A stretch of 64,000 bases of DNA from Anaerolineae bacterium (lineage in GTDB: Bacteria > Chloroflexota > Anaerolineae > 4572-78 > J111). Both the position numbers and the translations under genes were made by a program. The DNA is taken from assembly GCA_023151115.1 (NCBI GenBank), contig JAKLJP010000005.1, forward strand, positions 62,001 through 126,000, written 5' to 3'. Of this stretch, positions 8,597 through 17,065 are shown one piece after another; position 1 is the first letter of the stretch, and every line of letters begins with the position of its first letter. The notes under the pieces are model-generated. The model searched no databases. It saw only the letters and a list, made by a program, of their open reading frames with translations, and was not told the origin of the DNA.

Positions 8597-9949
8597 TCAC
8601 TCTGCCGAAATCAAACGGTACATCTCTCGACCCGCCACCTGACCCATGCCCGTAAAAACGCCCAGTTCAGGTTGGGTAGCTATCAACTGGTTCGTGGCCT
8701 CTAAAAGTTGTTTACGCCGTTGTTCTTCGGGGTAGTTAGGGTAACGCCCCAATTCACCCGCCAGAATTTCGCGGCGTAATCTTTCCTCGGTGGCTTTGTC
8801 AATTTGAGAAAGTTCGGGCAATGCCACAATCAAATCGGCGTACAAGGCATACAAAGTTTCGTAGGTTTTGGTTAAATCAGCCCGAATTTGTTCAGCCTGA
8901 GCTTCCCACTCCGGGACCAAACTCAACCCGTAAGCGCCGCGAGCAATCCGATATTTGGTGGATAACCACTCAATCTGGGCCAGGGTAATATCTATTTTTC
9001 GGGATAGCTGAGCGGCTGCGCCCAACTCCTGAGCATAAAAAGGCAATTTTTGGGCATCTTCAGCTACCAATGCCTCTTTCAAAGCATCTTTGGCCGATTG
9101 AGGGGCATTACCACCTCGCTCCACCAACAGCGCCGCCAACTCTTGTGCTCTGCTCCAGCGATTGGCTTCGGCCTCTTGCAGCGATAAGGGTAGGGCAATC
9201 GTCTCGCTATTTTGCGGTAAAATAACTAACTGCTCGAAATTGCCGGTCAGGCTCTGCGGCCTGGCACTGAGGTTGAGACTCTGCCGGGCTAACTCTCTGG
9301 CTTCGGCCAACCTATGCTTTTCATAAAGAATTGTATAATCCTTTTGCAATCGCTCAAACACCCCCCGCCGATGGGCGCCCTGTAAGAATGGACTTTTGGC
9401 GGCCACCACAAAAGCCTGATCTAGATAAAATTTGGCCCATTCGGCCTGGTCGAGGGCCATTAATTTTTCGGCGGCCTCGACAAAAATATCCGAGCGTACC
9501 GTGTCGGCCAGGTTGGGGCTGAGCGTCCCAATCAAACCGGCCATCTGATAACAAAACACGGCTTTTTCAGGGCTATTATTGGCTTGATAAGCATCGCCCA
9601 GCAGCAGAAAGTCGCCGGCGCTTTCTTTGTCGGGTAGGGTCGGGCGGTACGCCAGCGCAGCCAAGGCCGTTTCGGGCCGGCCTTTACGGATGGCCTCGAT
9701 AATGACATCCGCCTCTGACACCCCCCCCAGCGAGGCCAGCGCCAAAGCGGGGTCAATCTCTGTTGGGTCAACCGTGTTTAGCGGGGTTCTGCCTCTGAGA
9801 CTCGTCCCTCCGGCCGATTGGGCCAAACCAAATTGGCCGGAAAACAGAAACGCGCCAACGGCAATTAGTAAAATAAACATAATGATTGTTAACGTACTAA
9901 CGACAATGATTAAACCCAGATAAGGATTTTTTCGCTTAACCTGTTGCAT
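8597..9949 (-). CDS. Membrane-anchored helical-repeat (TPR-like) protein, function unknown
   Basis: 450 aa. One membrane helix near residues 12-35 is followed by a short linker and about 400 residues of predicted alpha-helix. Helix pairs such as FLLLGDAYQANNSPEKAVFCY look like a tetratricopeptide repeat (LGDAY..N..EKAV.CY). The rest is Glu/Ala/Leu rich and coiled-coil prone. It is probably an extracytoplasmic or cytoplasm-facing scaffold anchored by its N-terminus. It heads the minus-strand run and is divergent from the GNAT gene. No enzyme motif is visible. Confidence 0.65.
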   Translation of the reverse strand: MQQVKRKNPYLGLIIVVSTLTIIMFILLIAVGAFLFSGQFGLAQSAGGTSLRGRTPLNTVDPTEIDPALALASLGGVSEADVIIEAIRKGRPETALAALAYRPTLPDKESAGDFLLLGDAYQANNSPEKAVFCYQMAGLIGTLSPNLADTVRSDIFVEAAEKLMALDQAEWAKFYLDQAFVVAAKSPFLQGAHRRGVFERLQKDYTILYEKHRLAEARELARQSLNLSARPQSLTGNFEQLVILPQNSETIALPLSLQEAEANRWSRAQELAALLVERGGNAPQSAKDALKEALVAEDAQKLPFYAQELGAAAQLSRKIDITLAQIEWLSTKYRIARGAYGLSLVPEWEAQAEQIRADLTKTYETLYALYADLIVALPELSQIDKATEERLRREILAGELGRYPNYPEEQRRKQLLEATNQLIATQPELGVFTGMGQVAGREMYRLISAE

Positions 9950-10300
9950 AGCGTTTTTGTGAGCTTTCCTCTATGTAAGATAAATACAGCTTTATCCTAC
10001 CACAAAGAGGCTCAAGACGCGAAGAGGCAGTCTATCTCCCACTCTCGGCTTATACCAGTTTTGGAACATCCTTTAACAAGCATTTACCGCTATATGTTGA
10101 CAGATTCTTTACCTGCTCCACAAGATATAGTAGTCTGGCAGACTATGCCCATATCATTATACCCCTATCTTACCGAATTGGCAATTTGTATTGTAAAATT
10201 TTATGTAAATAAAGATGTAATATTAATACGCCCTGTTATCTCTAAAGCTTTACGTTTTAACCAGATTATAGTAGAATTGGCCCGTTTGCGGAGTCAATTG
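9950..10300. promoter_or_regulatory. AT-rich divergent intergenic region
   Basis: This 351-base stretch is markedly AT-richer than its surroundings and separates two divergent genes. It is open in the GNAT frame from 9944, but its composition and lack of similarity to the GNAT fold argue it is untranslated. A plausible plus-strand promoter is TTGGCA (10178-10183), a 17-base spacer and TTATGT (10201-10206). Other AT-rich hexamers are also possible. Confidence 0.4.
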
Positions 10301-11140
10301 ATGACCTTCTCTATTCGCCCCGTGACCACAATTGAAGAGTGCCGGGCCATGGAACAGCTCAATATCGAAATTTGGGGCACCGTAGATCGAGATGTCAACC
10401 CCAGCCACATCCTGCTGATTATTGCCAAAGAAGGCGGCCTGGTACTGTTAGCCTTAGACGATGAGCAGCCCATCGGTTTTTCATTGGGGCTACTTGGCCT
10501 CACCGAGCAGAACCGGCTCAAAATCGTCTCTCATATGACCGGGGTGCTGCCAAAGTATCAGAGCAGCGGGGTGGGGTATCAGCTAAAGTTGGCCCAGCGC
10601 CAGGCGGCCTTAGCTCGCGGCTTTGACCTTATCACCTGGACCTTTGACCCGCTGCAAGGCCGGAACGCCTACCTGAATCTCAATAAATTGGGCGCGGTCT
10701 GTAACACTTACCTGCGCCATCTATACGGCGACATGCCCGATGCGCTCAATCGCGGCATGCCCAGCGACCGCTTTCGAGTAGATTGGTGGATTGCCTCGCC
10801 TCACGTAGAGGCACGCCTGGCTCGTCAAACCAGCGCTCCCGATGCCGCCATCCGGGCTTATCCTCTGATTAACCCTACTACCCGATCAGAACAGGGCTTC
10901 CTGGCCCCGCCCCCCACCTTCGACCCACCCAGTTTGCCTTTCTGTCTGGCCCAAATCCCGCCCGATTTTCCCTCTCTCCGTGCAGCCACCCCCGACCTGG
11001 CCGTGCGCTGGCGGCTGCACACCCGCGAGATTTTTGAAGTCTATTTTGCTGCTGGCTATACGATTGTTGACCTCCGGCGCGGCGAAGACCGCAATTTTTA
11101 TGTACTGCAAAAAGATTGGCAGCCGGGAAAAGATAAGTAG
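10301..11140 (+). CDS. GNAT-superfamily N-acetyltransferase-like protein (menC partner)
   Basis: 279 aa from the ATG at 10301, chosen because GGAG lies 8 bases upstream and the recognisable fold starts here (FSIRPVTTIEECRAMEQLN). The first half shows the GNAT pattern, with the acetyl-CoA loop region LPKYQSSGVGYQLKLAQR corresponding to motif A (Q/R-x-x-G-x-G/A). It belongs to the COG3375-type group commonly encoded next to N-acylamino-acid racemase/o-succinylbenzoate synthase genes. The stop lies 16 bp before menC, so the two are probably co-transcribed. The acceptor is unknown. In other bacteria the pair is linked either to menaquinone synthesis or to N-succinyl-amino-acid metabolism. Confidence 0.8.
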   Translation: MTFSIRPVTTIEECRAMEQLNIEIWGTVDRDVNPSHILLIIAKEGGLVLLALDDEQPIGFSLGLLGLTEQNRLKIVSHMTGVLPKYQSSGVGYQLKLAQRQAALARGFDLITWTFDPLQGRNAYLNLNKLGAVCNTYLRHLYGDMPDALNRGMPSDRFRVDWWIASPHVEARLARQTSAPDAAIRAYPLINPTTRSEQGFLAPPPTFDPPSLPFCLAQIPPDFPSLRAATPDLAVRWRLHTREIFEVYFAAGYTIVDLRRGEDRNFYVLQKDWQPGKDK

Positions 11141-11156
11141 TTGAGGAATATAAGCT

Positions 11157-12266
11157 ATGAAAATTGAACGCATCGAACTGCACCACGTCTCCCAACCGCT
11201 GGTGGCCCCGTTTCGGACCAGTTTTGGAACGCAGGTGACACGGTCTTGCATTCTGGTGGCCGTTTACAGCGAGGGCCTGATAGGTTGGGGTGAGTGTGTG
11301 GCCTCGGATGACCCCGGCTACTCCTATGAAACCATCAGCACCGCCTGGCACATTCTGAGCGACTTCTTGATTCCACCCAACCTGGGCCAAGAAGTGACCG
11401 CACCTGAAGATGTCACCGCCCGCTACAAAGGCGTGCGCGGCCATCCGATGGCCAAGGCCGGCCTGGAAAACGCCGTTTGGGATTTGTTGGCCCAGGTCAA
11501 GGGTGTTCCGCTCTCAGCAATGTTGGGCGGTCAGCGAGAGCGGGTTGAAGTGGGGGTCAGTATCGGCATTCAGCCCAGCCTGGCCGAGCAGCTTGAAAAG
11601 GTAGACCAGTTCATTGCCCAGGGCTACCGCCGCATCAAAATGAAAATTGAGCCAGGCTGGGAGCTGAAACCGCTGGCAGCGGTGCGCGAGCGCTACCCGA
11701 ACCTCAAGCTGATGGCCGATGCCAATTCCGCTTTCAGCCTGGCCGATGCGCCCCTGTTCCGCGAGATGGACGCCTTCAATTTGCTGATGATCGAGCAGCC
11801 GCTCGACCACGACGATATTGCCGACCATGCCAAATTGCAGGCCCAGATCAAAACGCCGCTCTGCCTCGATGAAAGTATCCATTCGCCCCTGCACGCCCGC
11901 TGGGCCATCGAAATCAACGCCTGCCGGATTATCAATATGAAGGTGGGACGGGTCGGCGGTTTTAGCAACGCTCTGGCTATCCATACCCTGTGCCGGGAGG
12001 CCGGTATCCCCCTCTGGTGCGGCGGCATGCTCGAAACCGGCGTGGGCCGGGCGGCCAACCTGCACCTGGCCTCGCTGCCCAACTTTACCCTGCCCGGCGA
12101 CATCTCCGCTACCGACCGCTACTACCACGAAGACATCGCCGAGCCGGATTTCAAACTGAATGTCGAGGATTCAACCATTACCGTTCCGGCGGGACCGGGG
12201 ATTGGGGTAAAAGTGCTGCCGGAACGACTGGCAAAAGTGAGAGTACGGCACGAAGTTTTTGGCTAA
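11157..12266 (+). CDS. menC: o-Succinylbenzoate synthase / N-acylamino-acid racemase (enolase superfamily)
   Basis: 369 aa, normal for the family. The capping domain is followed by a beta/alpha barrel with the muconate-lactonizing-type motifs: KMKIEPGW near 160 (KxK catalytic lysine), the metal ligands in DANSAF near 188, EQPLDHDDI near 214 and DESIHSP near 239, and the second lysine in INMKVGRVGG near 263. It dehydrates SHCHC to o-succinylbenzoate for menaquinone and often also racemises N-acyl amino acids. GAGGAA precedes the ATG. No other men genes are in the window, so the physiological choice between the two activities stays open. Confidence 0.88.
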   Translation: MKIERIELHHVSQPLVAPFRTSFGTQVTRSCILVAVYSEGLIGWGECVASDDPGYSYETISTAWHILSDFLIPPNLGQEVTAPEDVTARYKGVRGHPMAKAGLENAVWDLLAQVKGVPLSAMLGGQRERVEVGVSIGIQPSLAEQLEKVDQFIAQGYRRIKMKIEPGWELKPLAAVRERYPNLKLMADANSAFSLADAPLFREMDAFNLLMIEQPLDHDDIADHAKLQAQIKTPLCLDESIHSPLHARWAIEINACRIINMKVGRVGGFSNALAIHTLCREAGIPLWCGGMLETGVGRAANLHLASLPNFTLPGDISATDRYYHEDIAEPDFKLNVEDSTITVPAGPGIGVKVLPERLAKVRVRHEVFG

Positions 12267-12307
12267 CCATCACGAATTAACCCCTTCCTGAAAAAATAGA
12301 CCACCGA

Positions 12308-12335
12308 CCGCCGAAAGAAATTTCATTATCGGCGG
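12308..12335 (+). terminator. Possible terminator hairpin after menC
   Basis: CCGCCGA and TCGGCGG form a 7-base stem around a 14-base loop, about 40 bp after the menC stop. No T-run follows, so this is weak. Confidence 0.35.
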
Positions 12336-12347
12336 CGTGTCACAAAC

Positions 12348-12638
12348 TCGTGAACACTCCTTAAAATTCAACCTGTCATGAGACAATATCCCCTCCTACG
12401 AATACGTCCCAGATTTTAGGCGTAGAGACGAATGGCCATTCGCCCCTACAGGGCATACCTAAAATTTGGGGCGGAGACTCTTCCTGCCGGGCAGGTGGTC
12501 CTGTTTGTCACCACCCCAAGCCGCCCCATAACTCAAAATAACAATATCAATTCCCTGGCAAATGGCTACCATGGGACAGATTTCCCGCTCTGCACGGGAC
12601 ACTGTCTCATGACAACGGGACGCCAAGAGTGTTATGCT
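12348..12638 (+). promoter_or_regulatory. Putative promoter with paired operator-like 12-mers
   Basis: TGTCATGAGACA (12374-12385) recurs in exact reverse complement as TGTCTCATGACA (12603-12614). The second copy overlaps a candidate -35, ATGACA (12609-12614), which with an 18-base spacer reaches TATGCT (12633-12638), about 45 bp before the membrane-protein ATG. This geometry suits a repressor binding TGTC-N4-GACA at two sites with looping. A further 13-mer, TCGTGAACACTCC (12348-12360), is repeated inverted at 13362-13374 on the far side of the gene. No regulator gene is adjacent. Confidence 0.4.
12408..12470. repeat. Nested palindromic element
   Basis: Outer arms around CCAGATTTTAGG (12409-12420) and CCTAAAATTTGG (12458-12469) surround the inner palindrome CGAATGGCCATTCG (12429-12442). 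It is the same nested design as other intergenic elements here but unrelated in sequence. A 77-codon open frame crossing it is judged non-coding. Confidence 0.6.
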
Positions 12639-12683
12639 GAGGTCATCAATCAAACAATTTTTTAGCTAACGCAAGGAGAAAAA

Positions 12684-13277
12684 ATGACAACCAAAGTAAT
12701 GACCAAAGCGACAAATCAACCAGCCACAGGCATGATGACTCCCTTCGTGCTGGGCACGCTGGGAATGATTGGCGCTCCGTTTTTGTTTATCGAGGGGCTG
12801 GCCCACGGCTTTAATATGACCCAACCCACGCCTCTGGGGGGTTTTCTGGAGTTGTTTTACCTGGGTGGGTGGATGTCTAGCATCATTGGCCTGGGGATGC
12901 TGCAAGCAACCGGCCGGGGCAAAGGAGGGAAGGTTATTCTCGGCCTGCAACTGTTGGGATTAATTTTGGCTACTATCTTCTCGGTGTTTAACATCGTCTG
13001 GCCCAGCCTTAGCCCCGACACACTGTTATACCAGATAACCGATACGGCCTGGCCGCTCAGCCACACCTTTATGTTAGTGGTCGGTGGGGCGGTGTTAATG
13101 GCTAGACGTTTGTCAGGTTGGACTCGCTTCGCCCCGCTGGCTTGTGGGTTGGCTGTACCGTTGTTAATTGCAGTTGGCATGATTGGCGGAGAACAGGCTA
13201 TGCTTTTCTTTGGCCCTTATACCTGGGTGGTGTTTTCGCTGCTGGGATATGCAGTTCGCACGGGAAAACAGTTGTAG
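12684..13277 (+). CDS. Small integral membrane protein, six helices, function unknown
   Basis: 197 aa with about six hydrophobic segments (near 18-36, 57-73, 83-106, 125-140, 148-168, 173-191). AAGGAG lies 7 bases before the ATG. The N-terminus MTTKVMTKATNQP resembles the MTTKEITP start of the next membrane protein, hinting at a common origin of the two leaders. It has no catalytic motif I recognise. It precedes a two-component pair and could be a target or input for it, but this rests only on position. Confidence 0.65.
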   Translation: MTTKVMTKATNQPATGMMTPFVLGTLGMIGAPFLFIEGLAHGFNMTQPTPLGGFLELFYLGGWMSSIIGLGMLQATGRGKGGKVILGLQLLGLILATIFSVFNIVWPSLSPDTLLYQITDTAWPLSHTFMLVVGGAVLMARRLSGWTRFAPLACGLAVPLLIAVGMIGGEQAMLFFGPYTWVVFSLLGYAVRTGKQL

Positions 13278-13485
13278 CTGACTGGCTGCTTATTATCCTT
13301 CGCCGGTCCCACGGGGAGGCTTCGCACTCTCCCGTCCCCGGTCCTCAGCCGTATTTATAGAGGAGTGTTCACGAACCTGACGGCACACCACCGACGCGAA
13401 GCGTGAAAATGGAGTGCAAGGCTTGCCTTGCGACTTGGCAAAGCAAGCTTTGCGCTCCGGCAGTCTATTTTCAGAGGAGACCAAA

Positions 13486-14325
13486 ATGACAACCAAAGAA
13501 ATAACACCTATTGCGAATATAGTGATGCCCGCTCAAACAAAACACCGCGATTGGCCCCGGCTGGTTTTTTCCGGGGTGGCGGGATTAGTCGCCCTACTCT
13601 TACTGGCGATGGGTTCTTTGCATGGCCTGGTGGCTGTCTGGGTGCGCAGTTGGGTTGCCAGCGAACCGGGTATCCACCACCCGGAAATGCATCTGTGGCA
13701 CGACGCGCAGGTTGGAGCGCTGGTGGGGATTATGATTGTCGGCAGCTTGCTGGCCTTACTCTGGCAGCCCCGCCAGCAGCCCCTGGTGGCTCAATTTTTG
13801 GCCCTGGGCAGCCTGTTGTACCTGCTCATGCTGGCCCCTTTTGATCCGGCGGCCGCGCTTATCTTGGGGATTCTCCTGACCATCCCGCTGGCCTGTTATC
13901 CCACCCTTCGCAACCTGGTAAATTTCCGCCGGACAGAACCGTTTAGCTTCGCTTTCCTGGGGTTGACTTTGCTGATGACGGCCCTGATAATCCCCTCTGC
14001 CCAAACCTGGCTGCAACTTCAGCTATTAGATACAGGAGAACATGCCCTGGCTAACCACTGGATTACCGGGGTGGCGTTAGCCGGGGTGCTGAGCCTGGCC
14101 GGATTTTTGGCTGCAACCAAGCGTCCGGGCTGGCCCGTCCTGGGGCTGCTGGTTGGGTTAGCCTTACTCCACCAGGGCGCAGCCGCGCTGACCTTACCCG
14201 ATCAGCCGGGGAGTTTGGGGCTAAACGGCGGCGTGGTCGCCTTGATTGGGGGACTGCTCTTTATCGGTATAACCGGCCTGGAAATGCGGAAGTCGCGGTC
14301 CAACTTGTCGGAGGAAGCGGGTTGA
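13486..14325 (+). CDS. Integral membrane protein, function unknown, coupled to sensor kinase
   Basis: 279 aa from the ATG at 13486, selected for the AGAGGAG sequence 8-14 bases upstream. The frame itself is open from 13414. Seven or eight hydrophobic helices are visible, with a His-rich outside loop (PGIHHPEMHLWHDAQVG) after the second helix that could bind a metal. The stop overlaps the presumed TTG start of the histidine kinase by four bases, implying translational coupling and possibly a role in the kinase's sensing. No family recognised. Confidence 0.65.
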   Translation: MTTKEITPIANIVMPAQTKHRDWPRLVFSGVAGLVALLLLAMGSLHGLVAVWVRSWVASEPGIHHPEMHLWHDAQVGALVGIMIVGSLLALLWQPRQQPLVAQFLALGSLLYLLMLAPFDPAAALILGILLTIPLACYPTLRNLVNFRRTEPFSFAFLGLTLLMTALIIPSAQTWLQLQLLDTGEHALANHWITGVALAGVLSLAGFLAATKRPGWPVLGLLVGLALLHQGAAALTLPDQPGSLGLNGGVVALIGGLLFIGITGLEMRKSRSNLSEEAG

Positions 14326-16406
14326 TTTATAGTGTTAGTATGCTTGCCAAACAGGATGTTGAGATGAGGCGGCCGCAGTGGCTAAAAATGGGGGCGTTTT
14401 TTCTGACCTCCGTTGACGTGGGCCTGGCGCTGCTGGTTGTGCTGCTGGTCGCTTTGAATGGGGAAACGTCCACCAGAGCTATGTCCAGTTTGGTCGAACT
14501 TCCGCCCTCGTTATCATTTTCTTTGGTTGGCGTGCTCATCATTGCCCGCCGGCCCGACCACATCATCGGTTGGCTGCTGTTGCTGATTGGCCTGCCCCTG
14601 GTGTTGGAACAGTTTGGTCTGCAATACGCTACTTACACCTTCTTGACCCAGCCCGGCTCGCTGCCTGGTGGAGACTTTGTCATCTGGCTCACCTTTGGTG
14701 TGTGGGGCTTAAGCTATGGCGGAGTTGCCTTGCTCACCCTTCTTTTTCCCACCGGACGGCCGTTGTCGCCCCGCTGGGGCTGGGTGGGGTGGCTGACCGT
14801 AGGCGCGGCAGGGATGTGGCTTATCCTGACCCTCATTGCCCTGTGGCCCTACCGGGGACCTTTGCTGCTAGAAGAGACGGCGCCGCCGGGCCTGGAAGGG
14901 GTTCAAGGGGTGGGACTCGGCCTCCTCAATTTGATTACGCTCGCTTTTCTGGCGGCGGTGGTTTCGGCTATTATGCGGCTGCGCCGCTCCAGCGGCGTCG
15001 AGCGACAGCAGCTCAAATGGTTTGTCTATGCTGTGAGCCTAACGATTGTCGTCATGCTGATGCTAACGGTTTTAGTCAACTTTGTCCCTGAACTGGTGGG
15101 CGAAACAGGGCAAAACCTCGCTAACCTGGCTTACTCTTTCGCCTTTAGCGCCATCCCGGTTGCCATCGGCATGGCGATTCTGCGCTACCGGCTGTGGGAT
15201 ATTGACCTGATTATCCATCGTACCCTGGTTTACGGCTCTTTGACCGCCAGTGTGGCCGCCCTCTACATCCTGGTGGTGGGCGGGCTGGGTGCATTGTTCC
15301 AGACGCGAGGCAATTTATTCATTTCCATCCTGGCCACCGGCCTTGTGGCCGTGCTTTTTGCCCCCCTCCGTGACCGGCTTCAGCGCGGCGTCAACCGGCT
15401 GCTCTATGGTGAACGCGACGACCCCTACGCGGTCCTATCACGTCTGGGCCGGCAGCTAGAAAATACGCTTGCGCCCAATGAAGTGCTGCCGACCATTGTG
15501 GCGACGCTCAAAGAAGCCTTCAAGCTGCCCTACGCCGCCGTTGCCCTGGACCAGGCCGAAGAAAACACCCTGGCAGCCGCGGCCGGCACGCCCACACCCC
15601 AGCCATTTTGTTTGCCGCTCACATATCAGGGCGAGCAGCTCGGCCATTTGCTGCTGGGCGCTCGCGCTCCCGACCAGGCGTTTACCCCGGCCGAGCAGCG
15701 GCTGCTCAATGACCTGGCCCGTCAAGTGGGAGTGGCCCTGGCCGCCGTGCGTCTGACCACCGACCTGCAACGCTCCCGGCAGCGGTTGGTCACGGCCCGC
15801 GCCGAGGAACGCCGCCGTTTGCGGCGCGACCTGCACGATGGGCTAGGTCCGCAATTGGCCAGCCATGCCCTCAAACTTGAAGCCGCCCGTGATCTCATCC
15901 GCACCAACCCGGAGCGGGCCGAGACGCTTTTGAACAACCTGATTGAAAAATCGCAGGGGATTGTCAGCGAGGTACGCCGGCTGGTTTACGACCTGCGCCC
16001 GCCGGCTCTGGACGAATTGGGTCTGGTGGGGGCCATCCGCGAGTATGTCGCCCAAAGCGGCGTCAACGGCCTGCAAATCACGCTGGATGCGCCGGAACGC
16101 CTGCCAACCTTACCGGCGGCTGTGGAAGTTGCGGCCTATCGCATTATTCAAGAAGCGGTCACCAATACTATTCGCCATGCCCGGGCCAGGACCTGCCGGG
16201 TTAGCCTGACCCTGACGGACGAACCGGCGGCCCTGGACCTTGAAATTTGTGACGATGGCCTCGGCCTGCCCGCCGCTTATCATGCCGGTGTGGGCCTGGC
16301 CTCCATGCGGGAACGGGCGCAAGAGTTGGGCGGCAAGTGCGAGGTAGAAATGGCAACTAACGGCGGCGTCCGGGTGTTGGCTCACCTGCCGCTGCCCCAG
16401 GAGTAA
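14322..16406 (+). CDS. NarL-type sensor histidine kinase with membrane input and GAF-like domain
   Basis: 694 aa. About eight membrane helices occupy residues 1-350, followed by a linker, a GAF-like region (about 375-490), the HisKA_3 dimerisation helix with the phospho-acceptor His in RRDLHDGLGPQ near 506, and an HATPase_c domain with CDDGLGLP and a G-rich end. This layout is common in Chloroflexota NarL-type kinases. The TTG at 14322 is used because GGAGG lies 8 bases upstream; an ATG at 14340 is an alternative. It lies 3 bp from its regulator gene, which it should phosphorylate. The signal is unknown, probably membrane-derived. Confidence 0.87.
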   Translation: MIYSVSMLAKQDVEMRRPQWLKMGAFFLTSVDVGLALLVVLLVALNGETSTRAMSSLVELPPSLSFSLVGVLIIARRPDHIIGWLLLLIGLPLVLEQFGLQYATYTFLTQPGSLPGGDFVIWLTFGVWGLSYGGVALLTLLFPTGRPLSPRWGWVGWLTVGAAGMWLILTLIALWPYRGPLLLEETAPPGLEGVQGVGLGLLNLITLAFLAAVVSAIMRLRRSSGVERQQLKWFVYAVSLTIVVMLMLTVLVNFVPELVGETGQNLANLAYSFAFSAIPVAIGMAILRYRLWDIDLIIHRTLVYGSLTASVAALYILVVGGLGALFQTRGNLFISILATGLVAVLFAPLRDRLQRGVNRLLYGERDDPYAVLSRLGRQLENTLAPNEVLPTIVATLKEAFKLPYAAVALDQAEENTLAAAAGTPTPQPFCLPLTYQGEQLGHLLLGARAPDQAFTPAEQRLLNDLARQVGVALAAVRLTTDLQRSRQRLVTARAEERRRLRRDLHDGLGPQLASHALKLEAARDLIRTNPERAETLLNNLIEKSQGIVSEVRRLVYDLRPPALDELGLVGAIREYVAQSGVNGLQITLDAPERLPTLPAAVEVAAYRIIQEAVTNTIRHARARTCRVSLTLTDEPAALDLEICDDGLGLPAAYHAGVGLASMRERAQELGGKCEVEMATNGGVRVLAHLPLPQE

Positions 16407-16409
16407 CTG

Positions 16410-17057
16410 ATGGAACAAATTACTGTCCTCATTGCCGATGACCACGCCGAATTTCGCGAGGGGTTGGCCGCCCTGCTAGAAACAGCCGCCGATCTGGAAC
16501 TGGTCGGCGAAGCCACCAGCGGTGACGAAGCTGTGACGTTAGCCGCCCGGCTCCAGCCGGATGTCATTTTGATGGACATCAACATGCCCGGCCTCAACGG
16601 GATTGAAGCGACGCGCCGCATTCTGCACGGCAGCCCCCACATTGCCATCCTCATCTTGACTATGTTTGAAGATGACGACTCGGTTTTTGCGGCGGTGCGG
16701 GCCGGCGCGCGGGGCTACATTCTCAAAGGGGCGCTGAAAGCTGAAATTTTCCGGGCTATTCGCGCCCTCAGTCACGGCGAAGCCATTTTTGGCCCGGCCA
16801 TTGCCCGCAAGTTGATGAACTATTTTGCCGCGCCCCGACCCTCCGCCCCACCCCAAACCTTCCCGGATCTGACCGAGCGGGAGCGCGAAATTCTGGCGAT
16901 GATGGCCCAACACCTGACCAACCCCGAAATTGCTGAGCGCCTCTCCATCAGCCAGAAAACCGTCCGCAACCAGGTCTCGAACATTTTGAGCAAGCTGCAA
17001 GTCACCGACCGGGCGCAGGCCATCATTCGGGCCAGAGAAGCCGGGCTGGGCACATAG
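16410..17057 (+). CDS. NarL/FixJ-family response regulator
   Basis: 215 aa. An N-terminal receiver with DD at 10-11, phospho-acceptor Asp56 in LMDINMPG, the conserved Thr region LTMFEDDDS and Lys in YILKGA. A C-terminal LuxR-type helix-turn-helix (LTEREREILAMMAQ, then IAERLSISQKTVRNQVSNI) binds DNA. CAGGAG sits 6 bases before the ATG. Regulated genes are not evident; the preceding membrane-protein genes are candidates by position. Confidence 0.93.
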   Translation: MEQITVLIADDHAEFREGLAALLETAADLELVGEATSGDEAVTLAARLQPDVILMDINMPGLNGIEATRRILHGSPHIAILILTMFEDDDSVFAAVRAGARGYILKGALKAEIFRAIRALSHGEAIFGPAIARKLMNYFAAPRPSAPPQTFPDLTEREREILAMMAQHLTNPEIAERLSISQKTVRNQVSNILSKLQVTDRAQAIIRAREAGLGT

Positions 17058-17065
17058 GACGGAGG

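Noticed and set aside
9944..10300. 119-codon extension upstream of the GNAT start
   Set aside because: Open by chance in AT-rich DNA; the GNAT fold and a good ribosome site begin at 10301.
12432..12665. 77-codon plus-strand open frame between menC and the next gene
   Set aside because: It begins within a nested palindrome, crosses the candidate operator and promoter, lacks a Shine-Dalgarno and has no recognisable composition or motif.
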